Assembly (NCBI RefSeq): GCF_900113005.1
Contig: NZ_FONW01000001.1
Location: 124,001-188,000 of the forward strand
From: Sunxiuqinia elliptica
GTDB lineage: Bacteria; Bacteroidota; Bacteroidia; Bacteroidales; Prolixibacteraceae
Reading direction: 5' to 3'
Length of the DNA: 64,000 nucleotides
Under the pieces are notes generated by a model. That model did not search any database. It had not been told where the DNA came from and worked only from the letters and a program-made list of their open reading frames with translations. This document shows, in pieces, positions 44,758-54,554 of this stretch. The position numbers and the translations under genes are program-made. Within the stretch, counting starts at the first letter, position 1; each line of letters starts with the position of its first letter.

Positions 44758-47082
44758 TTATTCATACCGCAAGGCCTCCACGGGATTCCGGGTAGCGGCA
44801 CGCCAGCTCTGCCAAAGCACGGTAATCACCGCAATCGACACAGCAATTAATCCTGAGACCAGAAATACCCAAACCGTAATTTGAGTGCGGAACGCATAGC
44901 CCTCAAGCCAGCGATTCATCACCATCCAAGTAATTGGTGACGCGACAAGTCCGGCCAAGCAGCCCGAAATCAGGAATGGCTTAACAAAGCGTCCTACAAT
45001 GGACGGGACACTCTCTCCCAGACACTTTCGAATTCCAATTTCTTTAATTTTTTGCTCGGTAAGAAATAGCACCAAGCCCAAAAGTCCCAAGCAAAGGACA
45101 ATGACAGTGAATACGGAGAAAATACCCACCAACTTGCCAAGTACAATTTCCGATTTTAATTGCCGGTTGTACTCATCGTCCAAAAAGGCATAATCAACCG
45201 GAAAGGCAGGTTCAATTTTTTCACATGCTACAATTATATTATCGATTGTCTCTTTGACATCGGTCGTCGCAACTTTCAATACCAAGTAATTTTGAGACCA
45301 CGATTCTCCCAAGCTAATTGCCATTGGTTCGACCGATTCGGATAACTCGTTAAAATGCATGTCATTCATCACTCCCAGAATGGGATATTCGGTTCCATAG
45401 CCACTCAAGGTTCTGCCAACGAAAGAATCCCAGCCTATCATCCTGGCAAATGTCTTATTGATTACAATTCCCTGTCGTTGTTCGCGGAGGTAATCTCCTT
45501 CAGCCATTGTAGCGCCGAATGTTTCCAGCATGTGCTCATCTGTCCGCCAGTTGGTCACCAAGGGTTTAAACATCGGATCCTTCCCTTCCCAGCTCCAGCC
45601 TTCTCCGTTGTTCCCAATTGAGTTGGGTAAGTTCGAAACCACTGAGCCAGACAAAACGCCCGAAGATCGCTTCAGTTCTTCACGTAAAGTTTCAGCATGC
45701 TTCCCGAGTTTTCCCTGAAGCTTGACATAGAGCAACTGGTCTTTTTCAAACCCCAGCTCCATCTGCTGCATATACTCCGTTTGCTTCCCAATAATCAAGG
45801 TCGAAGACAATAGCACAATCGAAACGGCAAACATCATTACCACCATCGAGTTGCGGAAAATTCCCCGGCCTTTTGTCGTTTGGTAGTTTGAGCTCAATGT
45901 TTGAATGGGAGAAAATGAAGAGAGAAAAAATGCGGGATAGCTTCCAGCCAAAAATACTGTAAGCACATAAACTCCAACAAGAATGCTGATCGGAATCCAG
46001 GCAAAGAGCGTTGAAAGATCGATATGCTTTCCGATGGTGTTGTTAAACAAAGGAAGCCCTACAATTGCCAACAACAAAGCCAATACAAAAGCCAGAGCTC
46101 CAATAATAGCAACCTCGGAATAAATGATTCGAACCACATTCCAGCGCGAGGCTCCGATTGTTTTTCGCAGACCGGTTTCCTTAGCCTGTTTCGAAGACTT
46201 GGCAGTTGCCAGGTTGATAAAATTGAGGATCGCCGAAACAAGTACCAGAATGGCAATTATTCCAAAAATTCGGATGTTCCGAATATGATTTCGTTCATAC
46301 AAATAGCCATCTTTAAACAGATAAGCCCGCAGGAAATTGGTCGATTCAGGCATTTCTTGCTGAATGCGATTGGTCACCGATGAAGCAACGGCCTCAAATG
46401 CTTCCGGACGGTTCAGCAAGCCAAAAGTTCGAAAGCTGTTATTATACCAGGTTGATAAATAATTGTCGTTGGAATAATACATCCTCAAATGCTCCAGAGG
46501 AATCACCATATCGAAATCAATGGTTGAATGCGACGGAATATCCTGAATTACGCCCGAAACCATCAAGTCCAGCTTATTATTCAATTGCAAGATCTCACCA
46601 ACAGGATTCGATTTCCCAAAATAACGCTGAGCAGCTGATTCCGTCAAAATCACCTGGTTTTCAGCATCACCAGAGTTCGATCCGCCGTGTATAAATGGGA
46701 AAGAGAAAATGTCGAATAGCGAATAGTCAGCAAAGGCAACTCCTTCCATAAACCGTTTCGAGCCTGAAGTAACCAACATCTCACTGTAAGCCGGAATATA
46801 CCGACAAGTCTTTTCCACTTCAGGTATCTCAGCCTCAATGGCTGTTGAAACAGCCGGCGGACAACCACCAAAAGTAATTTTTTCTGGCCCTCCTTCCAGG
46901 TAAGCGTGTACCACAAAAATACGATCCAAATTGGCATGAAAGCGGTCATGGCGAACTTCGTCTGCAATCCACAAAAAGATATACATCACACACACCAAAC
47001 CAACCACCAATGCTGCAATTCCCAATGAATTAGAAGCCTTGTTCTTTTTTAATTTTCGGAGAGTAAATAGAATATTTTTCAT
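44758..47082 (-). CDS. FtsX/MacB-type ABC permease (P7), first gene after the internal gap
   Basis: 774 aa, the shortest member. MKNILFTLRKLKKNKASNSL precedes TM1 (about 20-41). Coupling motifs are KETGLRKTIGA and KEIGIRKCLGE (680). The C-terminal helices are unlike the common block (VKPFLISGCLAGLVASPITW), yet the last 15 residues and about 26 bases of DNA are identical to P6, so sequence sharing starts abruptly near the end. The 239-bp gap upstream holds a candidate sigma-54 promoter and regulator-binding motif, so P7 probably heads a second transcript (P7 to P1). Confidence 0.9.
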   Translation of the reverse strand: MKNILFTLRKLKKNKASNSLGIAALVVGLVCVMYIFLWIADEVRHDRFHANLDRIFVVHAYLEGGPEKITFGGCPPAVSTAIEAEIPEVEKTCRYIPAYSEMLVTSGSKRFMEGVAFADYSLFDIFSFPFIHGGSNSGDAENQVILTESAAQRYFGKSNPVGEILQLNNKLDLMVSGVIQDIPSHSTIDFDMVIPLEHLRMYYSNDNYLSTWYNNSFRTFGLLNRPEAFEAVASSVTNRIQQEMPESTNFLRAYLFKDGYLYERNHIRNIRIFGIIAILVLVSAILNFINLATAKSSKQAKETGLRKTIGASRWNVVRIIYSEVAIIGALAFVLALLLAIVGLPLFNNTIGKHIDLSTLFAWIPISILVGVYVLTVFLAGSYPAFFLSSFSPIQTLSSNYQTTKGRGIFRNSMVVMMFAVSIVLLSSTLIIGKQTEYMQQMELGFEKDQLLYVKLQGKLGKHAETLREELKRSSGVLSGSVVSNLPNSIGNNGEGWSWEGKDPMFKPLVTNWRTDEHMLETFGATMAEGDYLREQRQGIVINKTFARMIGWDSFVGRTLSGYGTEYPILGVMNDMHFNELSESVEPMAISLGESWSQNYLVLKVATTDVKETIDNIIVACEKIEPAFPVDYAFLDDEYNRQLKSEIVLGKLVGIFSVFTVIVLCLGLLGLVLFLTEQKIKEIGIRKCLGESVPSIVGRFVKPFLISGCLAGLVASPITWMVMNRWLEGYAFRTQITVWVFLVSGLIAVSIAVITVLWQSWRAATRNPVEALRYE

Positions 47083-47134
47083 TTATTAACGAGTACTTAT
47101 CAAACTTGGTATTTTATATCATCCACCTTTACTA

Positions 47135-47151
47135 GTCAAACACGATGCCTT
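47135..47151 (-). promoter_or_regulatory. Candidate sigma-54 promoter upstream of P7
   Basis: On the minus strand AGGCAT-CGTGT-TTGAC: the -24 GG is present, spacing to -12 is right, and the -12 element is TTGA instead of TTGC. The predicted start is near 47124, about 42 bases before P7. It shares GGCATCGT with the candidate upstream of tolC. A second match, GGGCAT-TTGTT-TTGCG at 47263-47279, has a perfect -12 but lies on the far side of the binding motif. Confidence 0.4.
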
Positions 47152-47169
47152 ACTCCTAAGCACAAAACA

Positions 47170-47211
47170 ATTAGACACTTAGAAAAAATACACAAAATTC
47201 AGGTGTCTAAT
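47170..47211. repeat. Inverted repeat in the P8-P7 gap
   Basis: Nine-base perfect arms ATTAGACAC (47170-47178) and GTGTCTAAT (47203-47211) separated by 24 AT-rich bases. It lies between the putative activator site and the sigma-54-like promoter. It could be a second protein-binding site or a weak terminator for transcripts from P8. Confidence 0.4.
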
Positions 47212-47214
47212 ATT

Positions 47215-47243
47215 TTGACAGAATGTGTACAATTTCTTGTCAG
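47215..47243. promoter_or_regulatory. Candidate enhancer (activator site) for the P7 promoter
   Basis: Two copies of YTGACA-N5/6-TGTACA overlap head to head and share the central palindrome TGTACA (47226-47231). The centre is about 105 bp upstream of the predicted P7 start, a usual distance for an NtrC-type enhancer. The same element occurs twice upstream of the response-regulator gene at 61.2 kb. Confidence 0.4.
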
Positions 47244-47321
47244 CTGCTACTCCCAGGCATGGCGCAAAACAAATGCCCCTCCAACTCTTGCCCTCTTTAG
47301 CTCGCAACGCAAAAAACTACG

Positions 47322-49700
47322 CTACTCATACCGCAAGGCTTCCACCGGGTTTCGGGTCGCTGCTTTCCACGATTGAAACGAAACGGTTAGCAGTGCAATA
47401 CCCAACGCCAGCAGCCCGGCCAGCGCAAATACCCACCAGCTTAAGGTGGTTTTGTAAGCAAAGTTTTCGAGCCATTTATTCATGGCATAATAAGCAATGG
47501 GGCAAGCTAGCACAAAGGCAATCGCCACCCATTTGACAAAATCTTTATTCAGCATTGAAAGTATTTCAGAAACTTTCGCTCCGTTGACTTTGCGGATGCC
47601 GATTTCTTTGGTGCGTTGTTCCATCACAAAATAGGTCAGCCCCACCAGCCCCAAGCACGATAGCAGGAGCGAAATAATTGTTGTATAGGATAAGATTTTC
47701 TGAAACTGCCGATCTTTCTGATACAGGCTTTCCCATTTTTGGTCAAGGAATTGATACTCCATCGGAAAATCGGGAGAAAACCGGTTCCAAGCCATCTTCA
47801 CTCGATCTATCGCCTGATCAAAATTCGCAGAAGTCGGCGCATTCATTTTAAGATACAGAACTTCATCACAATCCTGAGAGCACATGTAGCCAGCCGCTCG
47901 AACCGGCACGTGAAGCGACTCAAAATTGAAGTCGGAGACAATTCCGACAATACGGCCATGCTCAGGCTTCGAGCTAGCCATTTTAGCCGTTTCAATAGTT
48001 TCGATTTGAAATGCTCGTTTAGCCGTCTGGTTAAAAATAAACTCCTGTTTGCCATTTGAATTTTGATTGAAGCCGCTTCCTTCCAGAATCTCAATTCCGA
48101 AAAACTCAAAGAAGTTAGGGACGACAGACAGTTTCGAAAAGTTGACCTCACTTGTCTCTCCATCTTTCTCCATCCTCCGTCCCCAATTTTGAGCATTATC
48201 AACTAATACACTCTCCGAGAACGTATAATCAGTCACTTCAGGAATTTGCGCCAGCTCACTTTTAAAAGCCTCAATGTGCTCATAGAGCGCATCATTCAGA
48301 TTCGCATAGATGATGCTTTCCTTATCAAAGCCCAAATCCTGGTCCTCCAAATGCTGACTCTGCTTCCGAATCGTCACAATGGATGTCATCAAAGCAATGG
48401 TCACCACAAACTGAAAAACGAGTAATCCGTTACGCGAAAAGCTCCTACTTCGTTTCTCCTCCTGTTTTCGCAGCAAAAAAGAAGGAACCCTCCGACTCAA
48501 CAACACTCCCGGAAGCAAGCCAGTGCTTACAAGCATCAGCGCCACCACCGCAAGCAACATCAAAATATACTTTAATGAGATAAAGCCAGCTAATGAATAA
48601 GATGATGATGTCAAGCTGTTAAAAACCGGAAGAATAACTGCAGTTAGCAAAAGCGATAACCCAACAGCCAATCCAAGCTGGATCAATGATTCCGCAGTTA
48701 CCAACTGGACGATTTTGGAGAAACTGCTTCCCATCATTTTGAAGATTCCGATATTTTTGTTCCACTTTTCGCGTTGAGCAGTAACCATATTCACATAGTT
48801 GATGCAAGCCAAAAGCAACACCAGCAAGCCGGTAATCCCAATGATTGCTAACGTCAGGCGATTGCCATGCCGCAAAAAACGCAACTCGTGAAGGTCAAAA
48901 TAAACATCAGAGAAAGGGAATAATCCAAACTTGATATCCTCTTTCATATCAGCAGGAACCTTGTCTAGTGGAATGGTTTTTAGTTTGGCTAAAACGCCCT
49001 CATAAGAAGCGTGGTTATTGAGCCGGGCAAAGCCTTGATAGTTCTGCGATCCCCAATGCTTCATGTTGCTGACATACCATCCGATTTTATAATTGGTTTG
49101 AAAAGAAAGGACAGCTTCAAAGTTCCAGGACGACTCCTGAGGCAGATCTTTGATGACAGCCGTTACTTCCAACTCTTCACCCTGTAAATAAGTTGCATCG
49201 TAGGTTACAGTTTTTCCAACCGGATTTTCATCCCCAAAAAGCTTACGGGACAAAGATTGCGTAATAACCAATTTATTGGATGTATTTAAGCCTTCCACCG
49301 GATCTCCCCAAACAGCCTCAAAAGGAAAAACACGAAAAAAACATGAGTCGGCAGTAAGTAAGCGCTCAAGCTTAAACTTTTGTTGCCCTTCTTTTAAAAA
49401 GACTTGGGGCGACCAATCTACTGAGCAATAAGTTATTTTATCAACTTCCGGGATCTCTTCCTTAATCAGATTAACCATGTTCTGGGAAAGATGAACACCC
49501 GAATCATCCCCATTGGTTACACAGTAGATATTGTCAATTTCAGAAATAAAACGATCGGTACTTTTTTCCTTCATCACAAAAGAAAAAATCAACATGCTTG
49601 TGGTTAAACCAACCGTTAAGCCCACAATGTTAAGTAGAGAAACGACTTTGTTTTTCTTTAAATTTCGGAAAGCTAATTTTAAACTTTTGGATAGCGCCAT
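47322..49700 (-). CDS. FtsX/MacB-type ABC permease (P8)
   Basis: 792 aa. MALSKSLKLAFRNLKKNKVV leads to TM1 (about 21-43). The half-1 coupling motif is degenerate (KNIGIFKMMGS) while half 2 is KEIGIRKVNGA at 698 in the common block (variant LSMLNKDF and AFVLACPIAYY). The PCD signature is SLSRKLFGDENPVGKTVTY. It is the last gene of the first permease group (11 bp after P9), and is followed by the 239-bp regulatory gap. Confidence 0.9.
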   Translation of the reverse strand: MALSKSLKLAFRNLKKNKVVSLLNIVGLTVGLTTSMLIFSFVMKEKSTDRFISEIDNIYCVTNGDDSGVHLSQNMVNLIKEEIPEVDKITYCSVDWSPQVFLKEGQQKFKLERLLTADSCFFRVFPFEAVWGDPVEGLNTSNKLVITQSLSRKLFGDENPVGKTVTYDATYLQGEELEVTAVIKDLPQESSWNFEAVLSFQTNYKIGWYVSNMKHWGSQNYQGFARLNNHASYEGVLAKLKTIPLDKVPADMKEDIKFGLFPFSDVYFDLHELRFLRHGNRLTLAIIGITGLLVLLLACINYVNMVTAQREKWNKNIGIFKMMGSSFSKIVQLVTAESLIQLGLAVGLSLLLTAVILPVFNSLTSSSYSLAGFISLKYILMLLAVVALMLVSTGLLPGVLLSRRVPSFLLRKQEEKRSRSFSRNGLLVFQFVVTIALMTSIVTIRKQSQHLEDQDLGFDKESIIYANLNDALYEHIEAFKSELAQIPEVTDYTFSESVLVDNAQNWGRRMEKDGETSEVNFSKLSVVPNFFEFFGIEILEGSGFNQNSNGKQEFIFNQTAKRAFQIETIETAKMASSKPEHGRIVGIVSDFNFESLHVPVRAAGYMCSQDCDEVLYLKMNAPTSANFDQAIDRVKMAWNRFSPDFPMEYQFLDQKWESLYQKDRQFQKILSYTTIISLLLSCLGLVGLTYFVMEQRTKEIGIRKVNGAKVSEILSMLNKDFVKWVAIAFVLACPIAYYAMNKWLENFAYKTTLSWWVFALAGLLALGIALLTVSFQSWKAATRNPVEALRYE

Positions 49701-49711
49701 AGTTCATGTTT

Positions 49712-52111
49712 TTATTCGTATCGCAAGGCTTCAATCGGATTACGGTTTGCAATCCGGGTATAGTTAACAGCAGCAATCAGTGCTATCAGCATCAAAAAGA
49801 ATAAGCTACAACCAGCAAATATTCCCCAGTGGAGATCAATTTTCGAGGCAAAATTTTGCATCCATCGTCCGGTGATAATCCAAGCGCCAGACAAGCCAAT
49901 TAAAACTGCCGGAATGGCAATATACTCTAAATCTGTGATGAAGGCCTGCAAGATATCCGATAGGTTGGCTCCACTAATCCGTCGAATTGCCAGCTCTTTG
50001 CGACGACGGTTGCCCTCGTTGGCCGTATAGCCTAACAAGCCAATCACGGTGATGAGCAAGATGATAAAATTCCCCGCCATCATTGCATTCCGGAAACCTT
50101 TCTCCGAGAGGTAGCTTTTTTGTTGTTCGTCTTGTAAACTCTTAATTACAGCATCCTGATGAGGCAATACCCGGTTAAAAACGGCAGCCATCTTTGCAGG
50201 CAATCCGGCCTCTGCACTCGGGTGTGCCTTGACCAAAATATTAAACGAAAAGGATGGGTTGTTGACCATTCTCTCAGCAAACTTCTCCTCTGACATATAA
50301 AAGAAGACAGCCGGTCTGGTGTCTGGCGAAGCCATCGAACGGATAATAAAGTCATCAAAAACACCACGAATCGTTGTTGAACCATGCTCCGTTACTCCCA
50401 GCTCTTTCCCAAGCACGCCATCGGTCCAGCCATTGTTCATCAGCAACATTTCCGCGCCTTTATCGCTAATCAGCAAATCGTGGCTAACAGCAGTTTCTTC
50501 AGAGAAATTTTGACCACGAATCACCGGAATATCAAGAATTGAAAGGTAATTTTCATCAATAAAATAGAAGTCCGCTACATTAAACAATTCCCGTTCGCCA
50601 TCGGGCGAAAGGACATTATTTCCCGAAGCTCCATCGGTTGGAACTCCATCACCCATGCCAACAAGCTCAATCTCTGGCATTGATCGCAATTCATGCAGCA
50701 CAGCCGAAAGCTTACGTCCATCCATACCACTGGTTGATCCATAATAAACTCCTTCGGTTCGGTAACCATGATCGGCATCTTTCATTTTATCGTATTGCAA
50801 GGACACAATTACCAGAACAGTCAGGATGAACGACGCTCCAATGAACTGCAGCGAAAGCAATGCCAATTTCCATTTATTTCTTTTTTGACGATAGTCGCGA
50901 AAAGCTGTAGCCACTGGAATTCGCGAAAAGAACTTGCCTGGCAAATAGCTAATCAACACTACCAAGGCCGTTATCACGCCCAACAAGGGCCAAATTACCG
51001 TAGGATTGAGAACTGAAACCAATTGGTGATCCAACTGCGTCTCTGCCAATGGCCTTAACAACAGAATAATGAGGGCCGCACCAGTCAACGAAATCAAAAA
51101 CAAAAGAAAGGTCTCGGTAAAGATCATTCGCAGTAAATTTTGCGACAATGCACCACATGTTTTATGAATGGCTGAAGTTTTTGCCCGATTTACCAAAGCG
51201 CTTAAAGTCAGCAAAATATAATTCATCATCGATACGAACAGGACAGCCGCCGCAATGATGCTCAAAACCAAGATCATATCCTTCACATTCGCCACATGAA
51301 TTTTGGTTATGGGCTCAAAAGAATATTTTAAAACAAAGCCCTGCTGAGTTTCTTCCAACGCTTCAATATCCTGGTGCTTCTCCTGCATTTTACGCACTGC
51401 AGGGGCCAGGCTTTTCGGATCAACGCCCGGCTCAAGCTTTACACAGGCATAATACCGATCGTTTCCCAACCAGTTTTCTCGTCCATCCCACATAAACTCA
51501 TCAATGGAAACCATCGACACCAGAACATCATAATTGTAGTTCGTATTTTCAGGCAGCGCTTCAAATACGCCGGCAATCGTTACTTTTTTTCCGGGATACT
51601 CCTTCAACTCAATTACTTTTCCAACAACATCGCCTCCCATATCTTCAGCCACCTCGCTAGACACCATGCAACTCATTGGGGACTTGAGCGCTTCTTCGGC
51701 ATTTCCTTGAAGTACCGGCCTCGGCAGGACGTCAAATAAATATTCATCGGCTAAAGAAAAGCTAGCCTTGTAACGCTTAAAGTCATCCGTATAAAAGATG
51801 GATGAGCCCAGTGGATTTAAACGTGTTGCAAGCTCAACTCCAGGCACTTCAGCTTTTAATCCCGGAGCAATCGCACCACTAACCCGGGAGTAATTGCGCA
51901 ACTGATCTGACGACTTATCAACTTTAAAATTTTCGTGGACAACATAAATTCGATCTGCATCAGGATAAAAGCTATCATAGCTGTAGAAATAAAACACCTC
52001 TGCCAAAAGCAACAAACTAAAGGACAAGCCCATAGCCAGTGAAACAATTCGTGTTACCGTATGCTCTCCCTTTCGAAACAATCTTCGAAAGGCAATTTTT
52101 AATGAATTCAT
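49712..52111 (-). CDS. FtsX/MacB-type ABC permease (P9), most divergent member
   Basis: 799 aa. MNSLKIAFRRLFRKGEHTVT precedes TM1 (about 22-44, rich in aromatic residues: LAEVFYFYSYDSFY). Both coupling motifs are altered: KTSAIHKTCGA in half 1 and KELAIRRISGA in half 2 (705). The C-terminal 95 residues share little with the common block, and even the end reads TRIANRNPIEALRYE. The second periplasmic domain has MSEEKFAERMVNNPSFSFNI. It may be an ancestral or specialised subunit. It lies 44 bp after P10 and 11 bp before P8. Confidence 0.9.
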   Translation of the reverse strand: MNSLKIAFRRLFRKGEHTVTRIVSLAMGLSFSLLLLAEVFYFYSYDSFYPDADRIYVVHENFKVDKSSDQLRNYSRVSGAIAPGLKAEVPGVELATRLNPLGSSIFYTDDFKRYKASFSLADEYLFDVLPRPVLQGNAEEALKSPMSCMVSSEVAEDMGGDVVGKVIELKEYPGKKVTIAGVFEALPENTNYNYDVLVSMVSIDEFMWDGRENWLGNDRYYACVKLEPGVDPKSLAPAVRKMQEKHQDIEALEETQQGFVLKYSFEPITKIHVANVKDMILVLSIIAAAVLFVSMMNYILLTLSALVNRAKTSAIHKTCGALSQNLLRMIFTETFLLFLISLTGAALIILLLRPLAETQLDHQLVSVLNPTVIWPLLGVITALVVLISYLPGKFFSRIPVATAFRDYRQKRNKWKLALLSLQFIGASFILTVLVIVSLQYDKMKDADHGYRTEGVYYGSTSGMDGRKLSAVLHELRSMPEIELVGMGDGVPTDGASGNNVLSPDGERELFNVADFYFIDENYLSILDIPVIRGQNFSEETAVSHDLLISDKGAEMLLMNNGWTDGVLGKELGVTEHGSTTIRGVFDDFIIRSMASPDTRPAVFFYMSEEKFAERMVNNPSFSFNILVKAHPSAEAGLPAKMAAVFNRVLPHQDAVIKSLQDEQQKSYLSEKGFRNAMMAGNFIILLITVIGLLGYTANEGNRRRKELAIRRISGANLSDILQAFITDLEYIAIPAVLIGLSGAWIITGRWMQNFASKIDLHWGIFAGCSLFFLMLIALIAAVNYTRIANRNPIEALRYE

Positions 52112-52155
52112 ATATCTAATTTTTTTCTCTAATTCTCTTCTTCATCGAATTCCAA

Positions 52156-54525
52156 CTACTCGTATCGAAGTGCGTCTATCGGGTTTCTGGTAGCTGCTTT
52201 AATGGTTTGGTAACTTGTACTAACCAATACTATGAGCAACAAAAGCCCCGTTCCCATCACAAAAATCCAGGGTTGTGCGGGTAGCTTATTTGCACTTGGA
52301 AGCGACGTATATACCAGCCAGGCACTTGGAAAAGCAACCAACATGGCCAGCAACAACAAGAGGTAGTATTCGCGATTCAGCAGATGGAATATTCCCAAGG
52401 GGGAACTGCCATTGATTTTCCGGATTCCGATTTCTTTGGTTCGCCGTGCAACAACAAAAGCCACCAAGCCAAACATTCCGACTACGGCCAGTAAAATATT
52501 CAAGACCGTAAAAAACAAAAGCGTCTTGTTCACCGAATGGTATATCTTGAAGCTGTATTCACTATTAAAAGCGGAAGGAAAATCCTTAACCTCAAATGGA
52601 TCATTGGGAAATGCCATTTTCAACTCATTAGTAATGATATTTCTTGCATGAACAGCTCCATCCTCTCGAACACGAAAAGCAAACACCCAGTTCCCCTCAA
52701 TTTCATTCGGGGCAAGTATCAAAACACTTGGCTCAACCGGGTTGTGCATATCGTGATAAATAAAGTCTTCCACCACGCCTACAATCGTAAGCTGGTTATC
52801 GTTAACTCGTTTGCCAATAGGATCGTCCCAGCCGAAACACTTCGCAGCAGCCTCGTTTATGACACAACTTTTCCCCACATCTCCGGAAAAAGCAGTCGCA
52901 AAGTTCCGCCCTGCAGTCAGATTGGTATTTAGCAAAGTAAAATAGTTGTAGCTTACGGTATTGAAGCGGCAAGTAACTTTCTCATTCGGGTCGCCCCCCT
53001 CCCAATTGGTCATTCCCCCTCCTTGATTAACAAACGGAAAGTTCTTGGACATGGCTACGTCAACAATTTCCGGATGCTGTAAAAGCCGATCGCGCAACTG
53101 ATAAAAATCAACACGATTCCCGGATGCATTCAGCTCGGAGTAAAGCAAGCCATCGCGTTGAAACCCCAAGTCTTTATTGGCAACATACCTGATTTGCATG
53201 GAAAAAGAGGCCGTTAACACAATCAGGAAGAGTGAAATAGCAAACTGGAAAGTCACCAACGCCTTTTTCAGGCTAAAAGTATCTCGCTGTTTATTTAGAA
53301 AATTCCCTTTAAAGAGTGTCGTGATTTTACTGGCTGCCATAAACTTGGCGGGGTAAACGCCCGACAGCAATCCCACACAAACAGCTAAAAGCAGCAGTGA
53401 CAAAACAAACTTCCAATCGGTAATCAAACTGAATGTGATTTGTTTATCGACAACACTATTGAAAAGTGGCAACAAAAATGCCGTTGCCACGAGTCCCATT
53501 ACCAATGCGACAACACAAACACCCACAGTCTCGCTTAAGAATTGGAGCACTAACTGCCACCGACGACTACCAATTACTTTTTTTACAGCAACCTCTTTGC
53601 CCCTCATCGAAGCTTGTGCCAACGATAGATTGACGTAGTTAAAACCGGACATGATCAGAATAAATACACCAATCAATCCAAATAGCTTAAGAATAATCAG
53701 GTAATCGTTGCTATCATTAAAATTCAGGTAAACCTTTGAAAGCGGACATAATTGCATCTCACCAAATTTGAGGTTCTCATAAGCGGCAAAAAGATGCTGG
53801 ATCTTAGCTTCTGCGTTCTTGGCTTCAACACCACTTTCCAACAAGGTGTACACCATACAGTCCTTGGCCCAGAACGATGATCGATCAACCCCTGCCAATG
53901 GTTTTAAGCTTGAAAATGAAATGATATACGAAGGACGTAAACTGCTGTTGAAAGGTAAATCCCGATAAACTCCGGTCACCGTCAAGGGATGTTTGTTCTC
54001 CAACAAAACAAATTCGCCAATCACATTCGTTTTATTAAATAACTTTTGTGCAAGCGTTTCCGACAATACCACCGAATAGGGTTGAGCAAGCGCATGTTGT
54101 TGTTCGCCCCCAACAAAACTAAAGGAGAACACATCAAAAAAGCAGGTGTCAGCATAAATTCCTTTCACATCGTGCACCTGGTGTTCTGCATCAGTTCCCA
54201 AAAAGGTTGATCCAGCCTCGTTAATCACAGTCACTTTCTCAAATTCCGGAAACTGGCGCTCAATCATCTGAGCAGTAACAGGTCGGTTGTGAGGCGAAAT
54301 GTTATTTCCACTAGTGGGATGGATAGCATTGGTATTTCGAATTTGAACCCGGTAAATCCGATCATATTTCTCATGACTTTTATCCCAGTTCATCTCATAA
54401 CGGATAAACAGAGCAATCAACGCAAAAGCCGTAAAACCAACCGTTAGTCCCACCAGGTTAGTGATGGAATACACCTTGGTTTTCTTTAGCTTACGGATAG
54501 ATAGTTTGAAAAATATTGAGTTCAT
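52156..54525 (-). CDS. FtsX/MacB-type ABC permease (P10)
   Basis: 789 aa. MNSIFFKLSIRKLKKTKVYS leads to TM1 (about 21-43). Coupling motifs are KEVAVKKVIGS and KEIGIRKINGS (697). The C-terminal helices differ from the common block and the segment is two residues shorter, with an unusual Pro/Ala-rich loop (YTSLPSANKLPAQPW) where the others have WLENFAYKT; it ends KAATRNPIDALRYE. PCD signature: TLAQKLFNKTNVIGEFVLL. Gaps are 29 bp to P11 and 44 bp to P9. Confidence 0.9.
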   Translation of the reverse strand: MNSIFFKLSIRKLKKTKVYSITNLVGLTVGFTAFALIALFIRYEMNWDKSHEKYDRIYRVQIRNTNAIHPTSGNNISPHNRPVTAQMIERQFPEFEKVTVINEAGSTFLGTDAEHQVHDVKGIYADTCFFDVFSFSFVGGEQQHALAQPYSVVLSETLAQKLFNKTNVIGEFVLLENKHPLTVTGVYRDLPFNSSLRPSYIISFSSLKPLAGVDRSSFWAKDCMVYTLLESGVEAKNAEAKIQHLFAAYENLKFGEMQLCPLSKVYLNFNDSNDYLIILKLFGLIGVFILIMSGFNYVNLSLAQASMRGKEVAVKKVIGSRRWQLVLQFLSETVGVCVVALVMGLVATAFLLPLFNSVVDKQITFSLITDWKFVLSLLLLAVCVGLLSGVYPAKFMAASKITTLFKGNFLNKQRDTFSLKKALVTFQFAISLFLIVLTASFSMQIRYVANKDLGFQRDGLLYSELNASGNRVDFYQLRDRLLQHPEIVDVAMSKNFPFVNQGGGMTNWEGGDPNEKVTCRFNTVSYNYFTLLNTNLTAGRNFATAFSGDVGKSCVINEAAAKCFGWDDPIGKRVNDNQLTIVGVVEDFIYHDMHNPVEPSVLILAPNEIEGNWVFAFRVREDGAVHARNIITNELKMAFPNDPFEVKDFPSAFNSEYSFKIYHSVNKTLLFFTVLNILLAVVGMFGLVAFVVARRTKEIGIRKINGSSPLGIFHLLNREYYLLLLLAMLVAFPSAWLVYTSLPSANKLPAQPWIFVMGTGLLLLIVLVSTSYQTIKAATRNPIDALRYE

Positions 54526-54554
54526 TTTATTCTTGTTTTCATTTTAGTTGAGGC

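Noticed and set aside
47263-47279. Alternative sigma-54 promoter GGGCAT-TTGTT-TTGCG
   Set aside because: Its -12 is better, but it lies upstream of the putative activator site, so the nearer candidate at 47135-47151 fits enhancer geometry better. Not fully excluded.
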